From Oscillospiraceae bacterium (GTDB lineage Bacteria > Bacillota > Clostridia > Oscillospirales > Oscillospiraceae), in contig JAFTGG010000062.1 in NCBI GenBank assembly GCA_017458025.1, positions 1 to 8,259 of the forward strand: a stretch of DNA of 8,259 nt, read 5' to 3'. A program made the position numbers and the translations under genes. Below are positions 1-5,829 of this stretch, one piece after another. The number at the start of each line of letters is the position of its first letter. Positions within the stretch are counted from its first letter, which is position 1. Under the pieces are notes generated by a model that saw only the letters and a list, made by a program, of their open reading frames with translations, was not told where the DNA came from and made no database searches.

Positions 1-411
1 CCCGCCGATCTCGTCGATGGTGCCGTCTTCTTTGACAAGCTCAAAGCGGCAGTCGAAGCCGAACTTTGCGACCGCGCCGGCGACCGCCGCGGAAATGAGC
101 ACCCACGGCCCCGCCAGCACGCCCAGCACGCCGCCGGCGATGCCCGCGTTGACGGGAATGTTCACGAGCTCCTCGCCGCCGCGCATGACGCGGATACGGT
201 TCACGTTGCCCTTCTGCACCGCGGCTTTGATCCTCTCGACCAGCGCGTTGACCTTCTCGTTGACGTCGATGTTGACGCCGCTTTCCTTCTCAATGGCGAT
301 GATGGCGTCGACGACGCTGCCGTTCGCGGATTCGAGCGCCGCCTTGGCCTCCTCGTAGGTGCAGCCCGTGCGCTCGCGCACCTGATCGACCATTTCGAGC
401 GTGATTTCCAT
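1..411 (-). CDS. UBA-like plus DUF4342-like protein, partial (C-terminus beyond window)
   Basis: The reading frame is open from an ATG at 411 to the left edge, giving 137 residues without a stop. Residues 1-45 start MEITLEMVDQVRERTGCTYE and look like the small UBA-like helical segment also seen at the N-terminus of EF-Ts (TGxxYEEAKxAL). Residues about 50-137 match my memory of DUF4342: a charged stretch, then INRIRVMRGGEELVNIPVNA, then a Gly/Ala-rich hydrophobic segment (about 95-120) that could be a membrane hairpin. The start is supported by AAGGAGGA (426-419) with 7 nt spacing. It lies 112 nt downstream of ecfT on the same strand and may be read through from that operon, but no convincing promoter or terminator separates them. 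No biochemical role is known to me. The UBA-like segment hints at protein binding, which is inference. Confidence 0.8.
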   Translation of the reverse strand, partial: MEITLEMVDQVRERTGCTYEEAKAALESANGSVVDAIIAIEKESGVNIDVNEKVNALVERIKAAVQKGNVNRIRVMRGGEELVNIPVNAGIAGGVLGVLAGPWVLISAAVAGAVAKFGFDCRFELVKEDGTIDEIGG

Positions 412-418
412 GTTTATG

Positions 419-426
419 TCCTCCTT
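419..426 (-). promoter_or_regulatory. Shine-Dalgarno site of the DUF4342-like gene
   Basis: The minus strand reads AAGGAGGA, a near-perfect anti-16S match, 7 nt before the ATG at 411. It fixes the start of the edge-truncated gene. Confidence 0.8.
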
Positions 427-523
427 CTCATCGGCTGATTGATATACTTCCCTTTCGGGCTTACGCTTACTCTAGCAAGGAATTATTTCCTGTTCATCAA
501 CGAAGTATGAATAAACTGAAAAC

Positions 524-1351
524 TCAAATAAACGGGTTATAGTACCGCGTGCCGCGCACGAGCGTGTCCGTGACGGCGAGCACCAGCAGCGCCGCGCAGA
601 GCGCCATGCAGACGACGTCCGCCGCGCGGAACGCGCGGGCGCGGTACCATGTCCGCGTCTTGCCCTTGCCGAAGCCGCGCAGCTCCATAGCGTTGGAGAT
701 GACCTCGATGCGGTCCATGCTGGACAAGATCAGCGGAATGAGAATCGCGCTCGCCGCCTTGAGGCGCTTGACGAGCGATTCCTTCTTGCTCATCTCGACG
801 CCGCGCGCCTGCTGCGACTGCGAGATGTCGTGGTACGCGCGCTGGATATCGGGAATATAGCGCAGCGCCAGCGCGACGGAGTAGGACACCCTGTAGCTCA
901 CGCCGATGCGGCTCAGCGACGCGGCAAACTCGCTGGGGTCGGTGGTGCAGACGAACAGCAGCAGCACCGGAATGGACGCGAAGTATTTGAGGATCAGGTT
1001 CAGGTGGTAAAATAGCTGCTCCGCCGTCACGGTGTACGGCCCCGCGATGGTGAGCAGCACCGTGCGCGTGCCGTAGATGCTCACGCCGTGCTCCGGCGCG
1101 AAGACGTAGACCATGACGTTGTTGAGCACCATGAACACGAACGTCACCCAGAAGACCGCCTTGATATCGCGGAACTTGATTTGCGAAACGCCGAACAGGA
1201 TCAGCGCCGCGACGGGCATCAGCGCAAGGATACGCGTGTCGTACGTCACCATCGACGCGAACGACCACAAAAGCAGGCATACCAGCTTGGTCGCGCCGGT
1301 GAGACGATGGATCGGAGACGGGCGGTCGATGTAGTTAAAAATGTTGATCAT
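524..1351 (-). CDS. ecfT: ECF transporter transmembrane (T) component
   Basis: A 275-aa integral membrane protein of the EcfT/CbiQ family, the scaffold that couples the two ATPase domains to the substrate-binding S component. Hydrophobic segments lie at roughly 22-57, 66-86, 116-135, 200-212 and 243-262. The cytoplasmic region carries the two family signatures that contact the ATPases: QARG at 181-184 (in SQSQQARGVE) and LRG at 224-226 (in AMELRGFG). Length is normal for the family. The ATG at 1351 overlaps the stop of the preceding ATPase gene in an ATGA arrangement, so translational coupling is expected, and GGGAGGT (1367-1361) lies 9 nt upstream. It is the last gene of the S-A-T operon. 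The family call is firm; the transported ligand is set by the S component and is unknown. Confidence 0.95.
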   Translation of the reverse strand: MINIFNYIDRPSPIHRLTGATKLVCLLLWSFASMVTYDTRILALMPVAALILFGVSQIKFRDIKAVFWVTFVFMVLNNVMVYVFAPEHGVSIYGTRTVLLTIAGPYTVTAEQLFYHLNLILKYFASIPVLLLFVCTTDPSEFAASLSRIGVSYRVSYSVALALRYIPDIQRAYHDISQSQQARGVEMSKKESLVKRLKAASAILIPLILSSMDRIEVISNAMELRGFGKGKTRTWYRARAFRAADVVCMALCAALLVLAVTDTLVRGTRYYNPFI

Positions 1352-3057
1352 CGCTCGCGCACCTCCCTGTCATGGTCGATGAACCGCTGCACAAAGGCGC
1401 GCGGATCGTCGACGCCGCAGAGGACGGCAAGCTCGTAAAGGCTCGTCTCCCGCAGGCTGGCGCGCGCGACGACGTCGGGGTCGGTCAGAATATCGGCGGG
1501 ACTCGCGTCCGCGATCTTTTCGCCGTCCGCGAACACGACCGCGCGGCGGCAATATTCGAGCATCAGGTGCATGTCGTGCGTAATCATCACAACCGTGACG
1601 CCGCGCTCGTTAAGCTCCCTCAGGAACTCCATGATCTCGGTATAATGCCGGAAGTCCTGCCCCGCCGTCGGCTCGTCGAGAATAATCATCTCCGGATCGA
1701 GCGCCAGGATCGACGCGATGGTGACGCGCTTTTTCTGTCCGAAGCTCAGCGCCGAAACCGGCCAATGGCGGAACGGGCGCAGCCCGCAGATATCGAGCGC
1801 ATGCTCGACGCGCTCTTTCTGCTCCGCCTCGCCCACGCCGCGGGCCACGAGCCCCAGCGCCACCTCGTCGAAGATCTGCACCTTGGAGATCATCTGGTTC
1901 GGGTTCTGCAGGCAAAAGCCGATGTGGTCGGCGCGCTCCTTGATGGACAATTCCGTCAGGTCGCGCCCGTCGAAGGCCAGCGTGCCCTCCTGCTGCGTCT
2001 CGAAGCCGCAGACGACCTTGGAGAACGTGGACTTGCCCGCGCCGTTGCGCCCCACGATCGCCATCATCTCGCCCTTGCGCACCGTGACCGACACGTCGCG
2101 CAGCGCCTCGAAACCGTTGTCATAGGCGAAGCGGATATGCCGCGCGTCCAAAAGCGCCGGAGCCTCCGGCGGCTCGGGCGCGGGCGGCGTCTCGCGGAAC
2201 CAGCGGCGCACCGCCGCCTTCTGCCCGTCGTCAAGACGCAGCGCTTTTATATTATGTAAACCCATATCAGGCCGCAGCGCGACGCCCGCGTGCTTGAGCG
2301 CGGTGACGTACAGCGGCTCGCGGATCCCCTGCGCGCGCAGCAGGTCGGAGGCAAGCAGCTCGTCCGGCGTCGTGTCCGCGACAATGCGTCCGTCCTGCAT
2401 CAGGATCACGCGGTCCACGTCGCGGTGCAGCACGTCCTCAAGGCGGTGCTCGATGATGATGACCGTCGTCTTCGTCTGCCGCTTGATGTCGTCGATCAGC
2501 TCGATCGCCTGTTTGCCCGCCGCGGGGTCAAGGTTCGCCAGCGGCTCGTCGAACAGCAGGATCGGCACGTTGTCCACCATCACGCCCGCCAGCGACACGC
2601 GCTGCTTCTGTCCGCCGGACAGCTCGTTCGGCGCGTGATCGAGATGCGATAAGATGTTGACCTGCTCCGCCGCCGCGTCAACGCGGCGAAACAGCTCGCT
2701 CTGCGGCACATTGTCGTTTTCGAGCGCGAAAGCGATATCCTCCGCCACCGTGAGCCCGACGAACTGTCCGTCCGCGTCCTGCAGCACGGTGCCCACCATC
2801 TTCGACACGTCGAACAGGCTCAGCTCGCTCGTCTCCCTGCCGAGGATATGCAGGCTGCCCCGCATCTCGCCGTGGTAAGAAAACGGGATCAGCCCGTTGA
2901 GGCAGTGCGCCAGCGTGGACTTGCCGCAGCCCGACGGCCCGCAGATCAGCACCTTTTCGCCCTCGCGGATCGTGAGGGTGAGGTCGTGCAGCGTCGGCTC
3001 CTTCTGCGCGTTGTACTGCCATGTGAAGTTTTTTAATTCGATGACAGGCTGTTTCAC
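1348..3057 (-). CDS. ECF transporter ATPase with two fused ABC domains (YkoD-like)
   Basis: A 569-aa chain with two complete ABC ATPase domains that powers uptake by the neighbouring S and T membrane proteins. Domain 1 has Walker A GPSGCGKST (40-48), Q-loop Q93, signature LSGGQ (146-150), Walker B ILLFDEP (166-172) and switch His204. Domain 2 has Walker A GRNGAGKST (336-344), Q-loop Q384, signature LSFGQ (437-441), Walker B MIILDEP (457-463) and His494. A Pro-rich linker (about 290-300) separates them. Most ECF modules use two separate ATPases; the fused form is known from the YkoD type. The start is a GTG at 3057. AGGAG (3074-3070) lies 12 nt before it, rather far; an ATT at 3060 would have 9-nt spacing but is a rare start, and an in-frame TAG at 3075-3073 rules out anything further upstream. 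The second signature has Phe in place of the first Gly of LSGGQ. Confidence 0.94.
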   Translation of the reverse strand: MKQPVIELKNFTWQYNAQKEPTLHDLTLTIREGEKVLICGPSGCGKSTLAHCLNGLIPFSYHGEMRGSLHILGRETSELSLFDVSKMVGTVLQDADGQFVGLTVAEDIAFALENDNVPQSELFRRVDAAAEQVNILSHLDHAPNELSGGQKQRVSLAGVMVDNVPILLFDEPLANLDPAAGKQAIELIDDIKRQTKTTVIIIEHRLEDVLHRDVDRVILMQDGRIVADTTPDELLASDLLRAQGIREPLYVTALKHAGVALRPDMGLHNIKALRLDDGQKAAVRRWFRETPPAPEPPEAPALLDARHIRFAYDNGFEALRDVSVTVRKGEMMAIVGRNGAGKSTFSKVVCGFETQQEGTLAFDGRDLTELSIKERADHIGFCLQNPNQMISKVQIFDEVALGLVARGVGEAEQKERVEHALDICGLRPFRHWPVSALSFGQKKRVTIASILALDPEMIILDEPTAGQDFRHYTEIMEFLRELNERGVTVVMITHDMHLMLEYCRRAVVFADGEKIADASPADILTDPDVVARASLRETSLYELAVLCGVDDPRAFVQRFIDHDREVRER

Positions 3058-3069
3058 AATATATATGAT

Positions 3070-3074
3070 CTCCT
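3070..3074 (-). promoter_or_regulatory. Shine-Dalgarno of the ATPase gene, unusually far from its GTG
   Basis: The minus strand reads AGGAG 12 nt before the GTG start at 3057, across an A/T stretch. The wide spacing together with a GTG start predicts modest initiation, or use of the ATT codon at 3060 (9 nt spacing). It begins only a few bases after the terminator-like hairpin at 3082-3107. Confidence 0.55.
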
Positions 3075-3076
3075 AG

Positions 3077-3107
3077 TAAAATAAGGGCCGACGAATGTCG
3101 ACCCTTA
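3077..3107 (-). terminator. Terminator-like hairpin between S and ATPase genes
   Basis: On the minus strand, bases 3107-3097 pair with 3092-3082 around the tetraloop AUUC. The stem is 11 bp and fully paired if one U·G wobble is allowed, and it is followed by UUUUA. Read on the plus strand, the wobble becomes a C/A mismatch, so the structure favours leftward RNA. It lies inside the ECF operon, ahead of the ATPase ribosome binding site, so it may act as a partial terminator or attenuator, or it may be one member of the palindrome cluster with no such role. Confidence 0.5.
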
Positions 3108-3299
3108 CAAGCCTCGCAGAGCTTCGCGCCCGCGGGCGCGAAAGGCTCTTAAATCATGCTTTGCCGCGACACGCGCGGCAAAGCATACTTCTCGCGGAGC
3201 GCGCGTGCGAGCGAAGCGAGTGCGGGAAGCGGGGCGCGTCTTTCTCGCAAAAGAAGACGTCAGTCTTCTTTTGCGAGAGACCCCTTTTGCGGACGCGCC
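3082..3299. repeat. Cluster of five tandem inverted repeats in the S-ATPase gap
   Basis: Almost the whole gap is palindromic. (A) 3082-3092 with 3097-3107. (B) A perfect 20-nt palindrome at 3123-3142, extended by AGAGC (3118-3122) and GCTCT (3145-3149) with a 2-nt bulge. (C) 3156-3168 with 3174-3186, a 13-bp perfect stem with a 5-nt loop. (D) 3188-3195 with 3222-3229, 8 bp with one T·G pair. (E) 3243-3258 with 3263-3278, a 16-bp perfect stem with a 4-nt loop, plus an outer 8-bp stem 3233-3240 with 3292-3299. I see no open frame here with a gene-like start. The arrangement resembles REP/BIME-type intergenic repeats, but whether copies occur elsewhere in the genome cannot be told from this window. 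Confidence 0.8.
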
Positions 3300-3814
3300 T
3301 TGGCGTAAGCGACGCAGAGCAGGCTGCCGATGATGGCGGTCGTCACGGCATTGCCGATACCGGCGACAAGGCCCTGCGCGAACAGCTTCTCAACCGGCTC
3401 GTTATAGATGATGATATCGAGCACCGGCGCGCACACGCCCCAGCACAGAACATGGCAGACGAGCTGCGTGAGGTTGAAGCGAATGATCTCCTTCTTGCCG
3501 CACACGCCGTCGGCAAGCGTCATCTTGCGGGTGCCGAAGCCCATCAGGCAGCCGAACACGGCGGAAGCGATGACCCAGCTCCACCAGATGCCCCAGCCGT
3601 AGGACGCGTCGATGAGCGCGTGGCCGATAAGGCCGATGAGCGCGCCGGCGATGGGGCCGAACACGGCGGCCATGAACGCCAGAACGCCGTACTGAATGGA
3701 GATGTTGGTATTGGGCACGGGGCTCGGGATCGCGACGAAGCGGCCGCAGACGAAGAACAGCGCCGCGCCGATGCCGATGGCGACGACGGTTCTGACCGAA
3801 AGCTTGTTGTTCAT
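3260..3814 (-). CDS. ECF transporter S component, UPF0397 family
   Basis: A 184-aa integral membrane protein that should bind the substrate for the ECF importer encoded downstream. It begins MNNKLSVRTVVAIGIGAAL, followed by GRFVAIPSPVPNTNISIQYG, and contains FGPIAGALIGLIGHALID (52-69) and WWSWVIAS (77-84), all patterns I associate with UPF0397. Hydrophobic stretches lie at about 9-28, 41-64, 77-93, 115-137 and 147-170. Annotation pipelines often call this family an ECF-type riboflavin transporter substrate-binding protein, but that ligand is not established from sequence. The frame runs upstream to an ATG at 3883, but that ATG precedes the promoter's likely start point. The ATG at 3814 has AGGAGG (3829-3824) 9 nt ahead and matches the family N-terminus. 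The last codons and the stop lie in a palindrome (3243-3278). It is the first gene of the S-A-T operon. Confidence 0.9.
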   Translation of the reverse strand: MNNKLSVRTVVAIGIGAALFFVCGRFVAIPSPVPNTNISIQYGVLAFMAAVFGPIAGALIGLIGHALIDASYGWGIWWSWVIASAVFGCLMGFGTRKMTLADGVCGKKEIIRFNLTQLVCHVLCWGVCAPVLDIIIYNEPVEKLFAQGLVAGIGNAVTTAIIGSLLCVAYAKARPQKGSLAKED

Positions 3815-3874
3815 GGGTGGATTCCTCCTAAAAAGTTTTGGATACACACGAAATCGTCGGAAAACGACATGGAC

Positions 3875-3903
3875 AGAATACACCTTTTATCCACCGCCGT
3901 CAA
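3875..3903 (-). promoter_or_regulatory. Promoter of the ECF operon
   Basis: Minus-strand -35 TTGACG (3903-3898) and -10 TATTCT (3880-3875) are separated by 17 nt, a good sigma-A-type promoter. Transcription would start near 3868, leaving a leader of about 54 nt before the S gene ATG at 3814. That leader holds AGGAGG and only a tiny GTCG/CGAC dyad; no riboswitch-like fold was recognised. Confidence 0.7.
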
Positions 3904-3914
3904 GCCGCCGTCTC

Positions 3915-3944
3915 TTGCTTTTTTATACGAGGTTGCTGTATAAT
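3915..3944 (+). promoter_or_regulatory. Promoter of the inositol-monophosphatase-family gene
   Basis: Plus-strand -35 TTGCTT (3915-3920) and a perfect -10 TATAAT (3939-3944) with an 18-nt spacer. The -35 lies 11 bp from the -35 of the leftward ECF promoter, so the two are back to back. A small dyad, TCCAA-TCTT-TTGGA (3948-3961), lies at the expected start point and could be an operator or a short 5' hairpin. Confidence 0.72.
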
Positions 3945-3979
3945 TTATCCAATCTTTTGGACAGAAATGAGGTAACCCT

Positions 3980-4768
3980 ATGGACACGGACAAGCTGCTC
4001 GCCGGCATGGAGACGGCGGCGCGCGAGGCGGGCAGAATCATGCTTGAGGCGGACAATATCCGCGCAAGCACCACGGAAAAGGCGGGCCACGCCAACTTCG
4101 TCACCAGCTACGACAAGCGTGTGCAGGCGTACCTATTTGACGCGCTTGGCAAGCTTCTGCCGGAGGCGAAGTTCATCGGCGAGGAGGACGGCGCGGATGC
4201 GTTCACCGACGAGGACCGCCGCGGCTTTGCGTTCTGCGTCGACCCCATCGACGGCACCACCAACTTCGTAACGGGCTTCCGCCCGTCGGTCACGTCCATC
4301 GCGCTGCTGCGCGACGGCGCGCCGTATCTCGGCGTCGTCTACAACCCCTACGACGACCTGATGTTCACCGCCGCACGCGGCAAGGGCGCATACTGCAACG
4401 GCAAGCGGCTCCGCTCCTCAACCGAGCCGCTCGCGAGCAGCCTTGTGATGTTCGGCACCGCCGCCTATAATCCGGAGCTCAACGCGCGCACGTTCGCGCT
4501 CTGCGCCGACTATCTGCCCCGCTGCGTCGATCTCCGGCGCACCGGCTCGGCGGCGTGGGACCTGTGCAATCTCGCTATGGGGACCATCGGGCTGTTCTTC
4601 GAGGCAAAGCTCCAGCTCTGGGACTTCGCCGCGGCCGGACTCATCGCCACGGAGGCGGGCTGCCGCCTCACCGATCTGGACGGCAATCCGCCGGCCTGGG
4701 ACGGCCCCTGCCCGCTGCTCTGCGCGTCACAGGGCGTCGCGCGGGAGGACTATCTCCCTCGCGTATGA
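3980..4768 (+). CDS. Inositol monophosphatase family protein
   Basis: A 262-aa cytoplasmic protein of the Mg-dependent, Li-sensitive inositol-monophosphatase family (SuhB/IMPase fold), which removes phosphate from inositol phosphates or related sugar phosphates. Metal-site motifs are intact: GEED (67-70, E68), DPIDGTTNF (88-96, D88 and D91) and WDFAAAG (214-220, D215). Length matches single-domain family members. The ATG at 3980 follows GAGGT (3969-3973) by 6 nt and a strong promoter. It is transcribed alone, divergent from the ECF operon and convergent with the PilZ gene. Members also act on other substrates such as PAP or fructose-1,6-bisphosphate, so the exact substrate is open and I give no symbol. 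Confidence 0.93.
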   Translation: MDTDKLLAGMETAAREAGRIMLEADNIRASTTEKAGHANFVTSYDKRVQAYLFDALGKLLPEAKFIGEEDGADAFTDEDRRGFAFCVDPIDGTTNFVTGFRPSVTSIALLRDGAPYLGVVYNPYDDLMFTAARGKGAYCNGKRLRSSTEPLASSLVMFGTAAYNPELNARTFALCADYLPRCVDLRRTGSAAWDLCNLAMGTIGLFFEAKLQLWDFAAAGLIATEAGCRLTDLDGNPPAWDGPCPLLCASQGVAREDYLPRV

Positions 4769-4770
4769 TA

Positions 4771-4827
4771 CCGATACCGCTATCGGATAAAAGCTTACAC
4801 TGTTTACCCGATAGATGCCGGCGGCAT
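4771..4827 (+). other. Alternative small hairpins after the monophosphatase stop
   Basis: CCGATA (4771-4776) pairs with TATCGG (4781-4786). CTATCGG (4780-4786) can instead pair with CCGATAG (4808-4814), so the two folds exclude each other. ATGCCG-G-CGGCAT follows at 4815-4827. None is followed by a T-run, so this is not a typical intrinsic terminator, and no better plus-strand terminator is visible before the PilZ gene. Confidence 0.35.
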
Positions 4828-4875
4828 ACAGTTGCTGACGCGACTACGTCTCATGCGAACTCATATAAAACGCAT

Positions 4876-4903
4876 AAAAAAGGCTGCCGCGAAAGCGGCA
4901 GCC
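4876..4903 (-). terminator. Intrinsic terminator of the PilZ gene
   Basis: A perfect 9-bp GC-rich stem (4882-4890 with 4895-4903) around a 4-nt loop is followed on the minus strand by six T (4881-4876). It lies 83 nt past the PilZ stop. There is no T-run on the plus side, so it serves leftward transcription only. Confidence 0.9.
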
Positions 4904-4905
4904 TC

Positions 4906-4982
4906 AGAACCTGTATTCACAGCCGCCGAACACCGTCCGCGCTGGTCTTTTCCGCTATCCTTCGACTGTGAAGACAGGTTCT
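4906..4982 (-). repeat. Long inverted repeat in the PilZ 3' untranslated region
   Basis: Arms 4906-4922 and 4966-4982 are complementary at 16 of 17 positions and enclose 43 nt. The structure starts 4 nt after the PilZ stop codon and ends 2 nt before the terminator stem, so the leftward mRNA would end in a large hairpin followed by the terminator. No open frame of note lies in the loop. Confidence 0.7.
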
Positions 4983-4986
4983 CAGC

Positions 4987-5649
4987 TTATTCCCGTCTCA
5001 TGCGCTTGAGCTGCATATCCATGATCGCCTTGGCGATCGCGTCCTCGACCGCGGGCGTGATCTCGGTGAACTCGCAGCCGTACTCAAAGCCGTTTTTCCG
5101 CCGCGTCACGCGGCGCACCACGCAGATGAGCGGCGCAAGCTGCAAGCCCTCCAGCGGGTTCGCGCGAAGCAGCAGCTTTTCGCCGACCTTATACTCCTCC
5201 GGCGAGAGGAGGCAAACGCCGCCGGCGCTGATGTTGACCAGACGGCAGACCTCGGAGTCCAGGCCCACCTGCCGAATCGGCATGATGTCGCCGCCGGTGG
5301 CGGTCTCCTGCCGGTAAAACGCGCGGTCGTTGTCCTTGCCGGTGATCCGAAGTCCAGACACTCTCCAGGTACTGCTGTCCCGCGGCGTCAGCTCCGCTTC
5401 CATATGGACCGCCTTCTTCACCGAATCCTCATAGCCGCGCATCACGACGGGCAGATAGCCGGACACGCCCTCAAGCCGCGGGCCGGAGATGGTCTGCAGC
5501 TCCAGGCTGCCGTCCCACGCGAGTCTGACGCGGGCGACAAACAGGAGCCGTCCGGTCTCCTCATCCATGACCTCGACGCGCATTCCTTCATATTCGGAAA
5601 GGTCTCCCGTACCTCCGCTTTTCGCCTTGCGGCGGTCAAAAAGGCCCAC
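4987..5649 (-). CDS. YcgR-like PilZ-domain c-di-GMP receptor
   Basis: A 220-aa soluble protein. Residues about 20-100 form a beta-rich N-terminal region like the YcgR N domain. Residues about 107-215 form a PilZ domain with both c-di-GMP contact motifs: RxxxR as RAFYR (109-113) and NxSxxG as NISAGG (139-144). Binding of c-di-GMP is therefore expected; YcgR-type proteins act as brakes on flagella or regulate surface processes, but the target here is unknown. The open frame extends to a GTG at 5658, but that codon overlaps AGGAGG (5663-5658). The in-frame GTG at 5649 lies 8 nt after it and gives the natural N-terminus MGLFDRRK. The C-terminus is basic (QLKRMRRE). It is divergent from the diguanylate cyclase gene, which probably supplies its ligand. 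Confidence 0.9.
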   Translation of the reverse strand: MGLFDRRKAKSGGTGDLSEYEGMRVEVMDEETGRLLFVARVRLAWDGSLELQTISGPRLEGVSGYLPVVMRGYEDSVKKAVHMEAELTPRDSSTWRVSGLRITGKDNDRAFYRQETATGGDIMPIRQVGLDSEVCRLVNISAGGVCLLSPEEYKVGEKLLLRANPLEGLQLAPLICVVRRVTRRKNGFEYGCEFTEITPAVEDAIAKAIMDMQLKRMRRE

Positions 5650-5657
5650 GCGCAACA

Positions 5658-5663
5658 CCTCCT
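5658..5663 (-). promoter_or_regulatory. Shine-Dalgarno that sets the PilZ start
   Basis: AGGAGG on the minus strand overlaps the first base of the upstream GTG (5658) and lies 8 nt from the GTG at 5649, so the downstream codon is the better start. A TTG at 5655 would have only 2-nt spacing. Confidence 0.75.
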
Positions 5664-5684
5664 GCCTGTCAAAATAGCTTTTCT

Positions 5685-5693
5685 ATATTAGCA
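5685..5693 (-). promoter_or_regulatory. Extended -10 promoter of the PilZ gene
   Basis: The minus strand reads TGCTAATAT, an extended -10 (TGn plus TAATAT). The -35 region at 17 nt (TTCCAT) is poor, which extended -10 promoters tolerate. The expected start near 5678 gives a leader of about 30 nt containing AGGAGG. Confidence 0.55.
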
Positions 5694-5762
5694 CAATCCA
5701 TCGACGAATGGAAGCAGAAATCTGTACAAAAACGCACGTTCGTGTTTGTCGAAAAAAGAATA

Positions 5763-5792
5763 TTGCGCGGCGATCCCGAACTATGGTATGCT
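5763..5792 (+). promoter_or_regulatory. Possible promoter of the REC-GGDEF gene
   Basis: TTGCGC (5763-5768), an 18-nt spacer and TATGCT (5787-5792) lie 38 nt before the ATG. Both boxes are imperfect. No alternative is clearly better in the 180-bp divergent gap. Confidence 0.4.
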
Positions 5793-5816
5793 GTATTTGT
5801 AAAAATTTTGCGAGCG

Positions 5817-5822
5817 CGAGGT
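5817..5822 (+). promoter_or_regulatory. Shine-Dalgarno that sets the REC-GGDEF start
   Basis: GAGGTG overlaps an in-frame GTG at 5821 and lies 7 nt before the ATG at 5830. The ATG gives the canonical receiver start MKKILIVDD, so it is preferred. Confidence 0.75.
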
Positions 5823-5829
5823 GTCGGAT

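Noticed and set aside
412..523. Promoter for the DUF4342-like gene in the gap after ecfT
   Set aside because: TTGATG and TGCTAGAGT occur on the minus strand, but the 20-nt spacing is too long and no other pair fits well.
537..1280. 247-codon minus-strand frame within ecfT
   Set aside because: It overlaps ecfT in another frame and has an arginine-rich composition; ecfT carries the real family motifs.
1372..2259. 295-codon plus-strand open frame opposite the fused ATPase
   Set aside because: It is antisense to both ABC domains and is rich in Arg, His, Leu and Ala with no domain pattern; a shadow of codon bias.
3095..3943. 282-codon plus-strand frame across the palindrome cluster and the S gene
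   Set aside because: It runs antisense to the S component and through the hairpins, with no ribosome binding site or domain.
5725..5800. Possible c-di-GMP (GEMM) riboswitch upstream of the cyclase gene, suggested by AAAAACGCACG
   Set aside because: The conserved GCAAACC-type core and the second stem of the GEMM fold are not present, and the stretch lies largely upstream of the likely start point.
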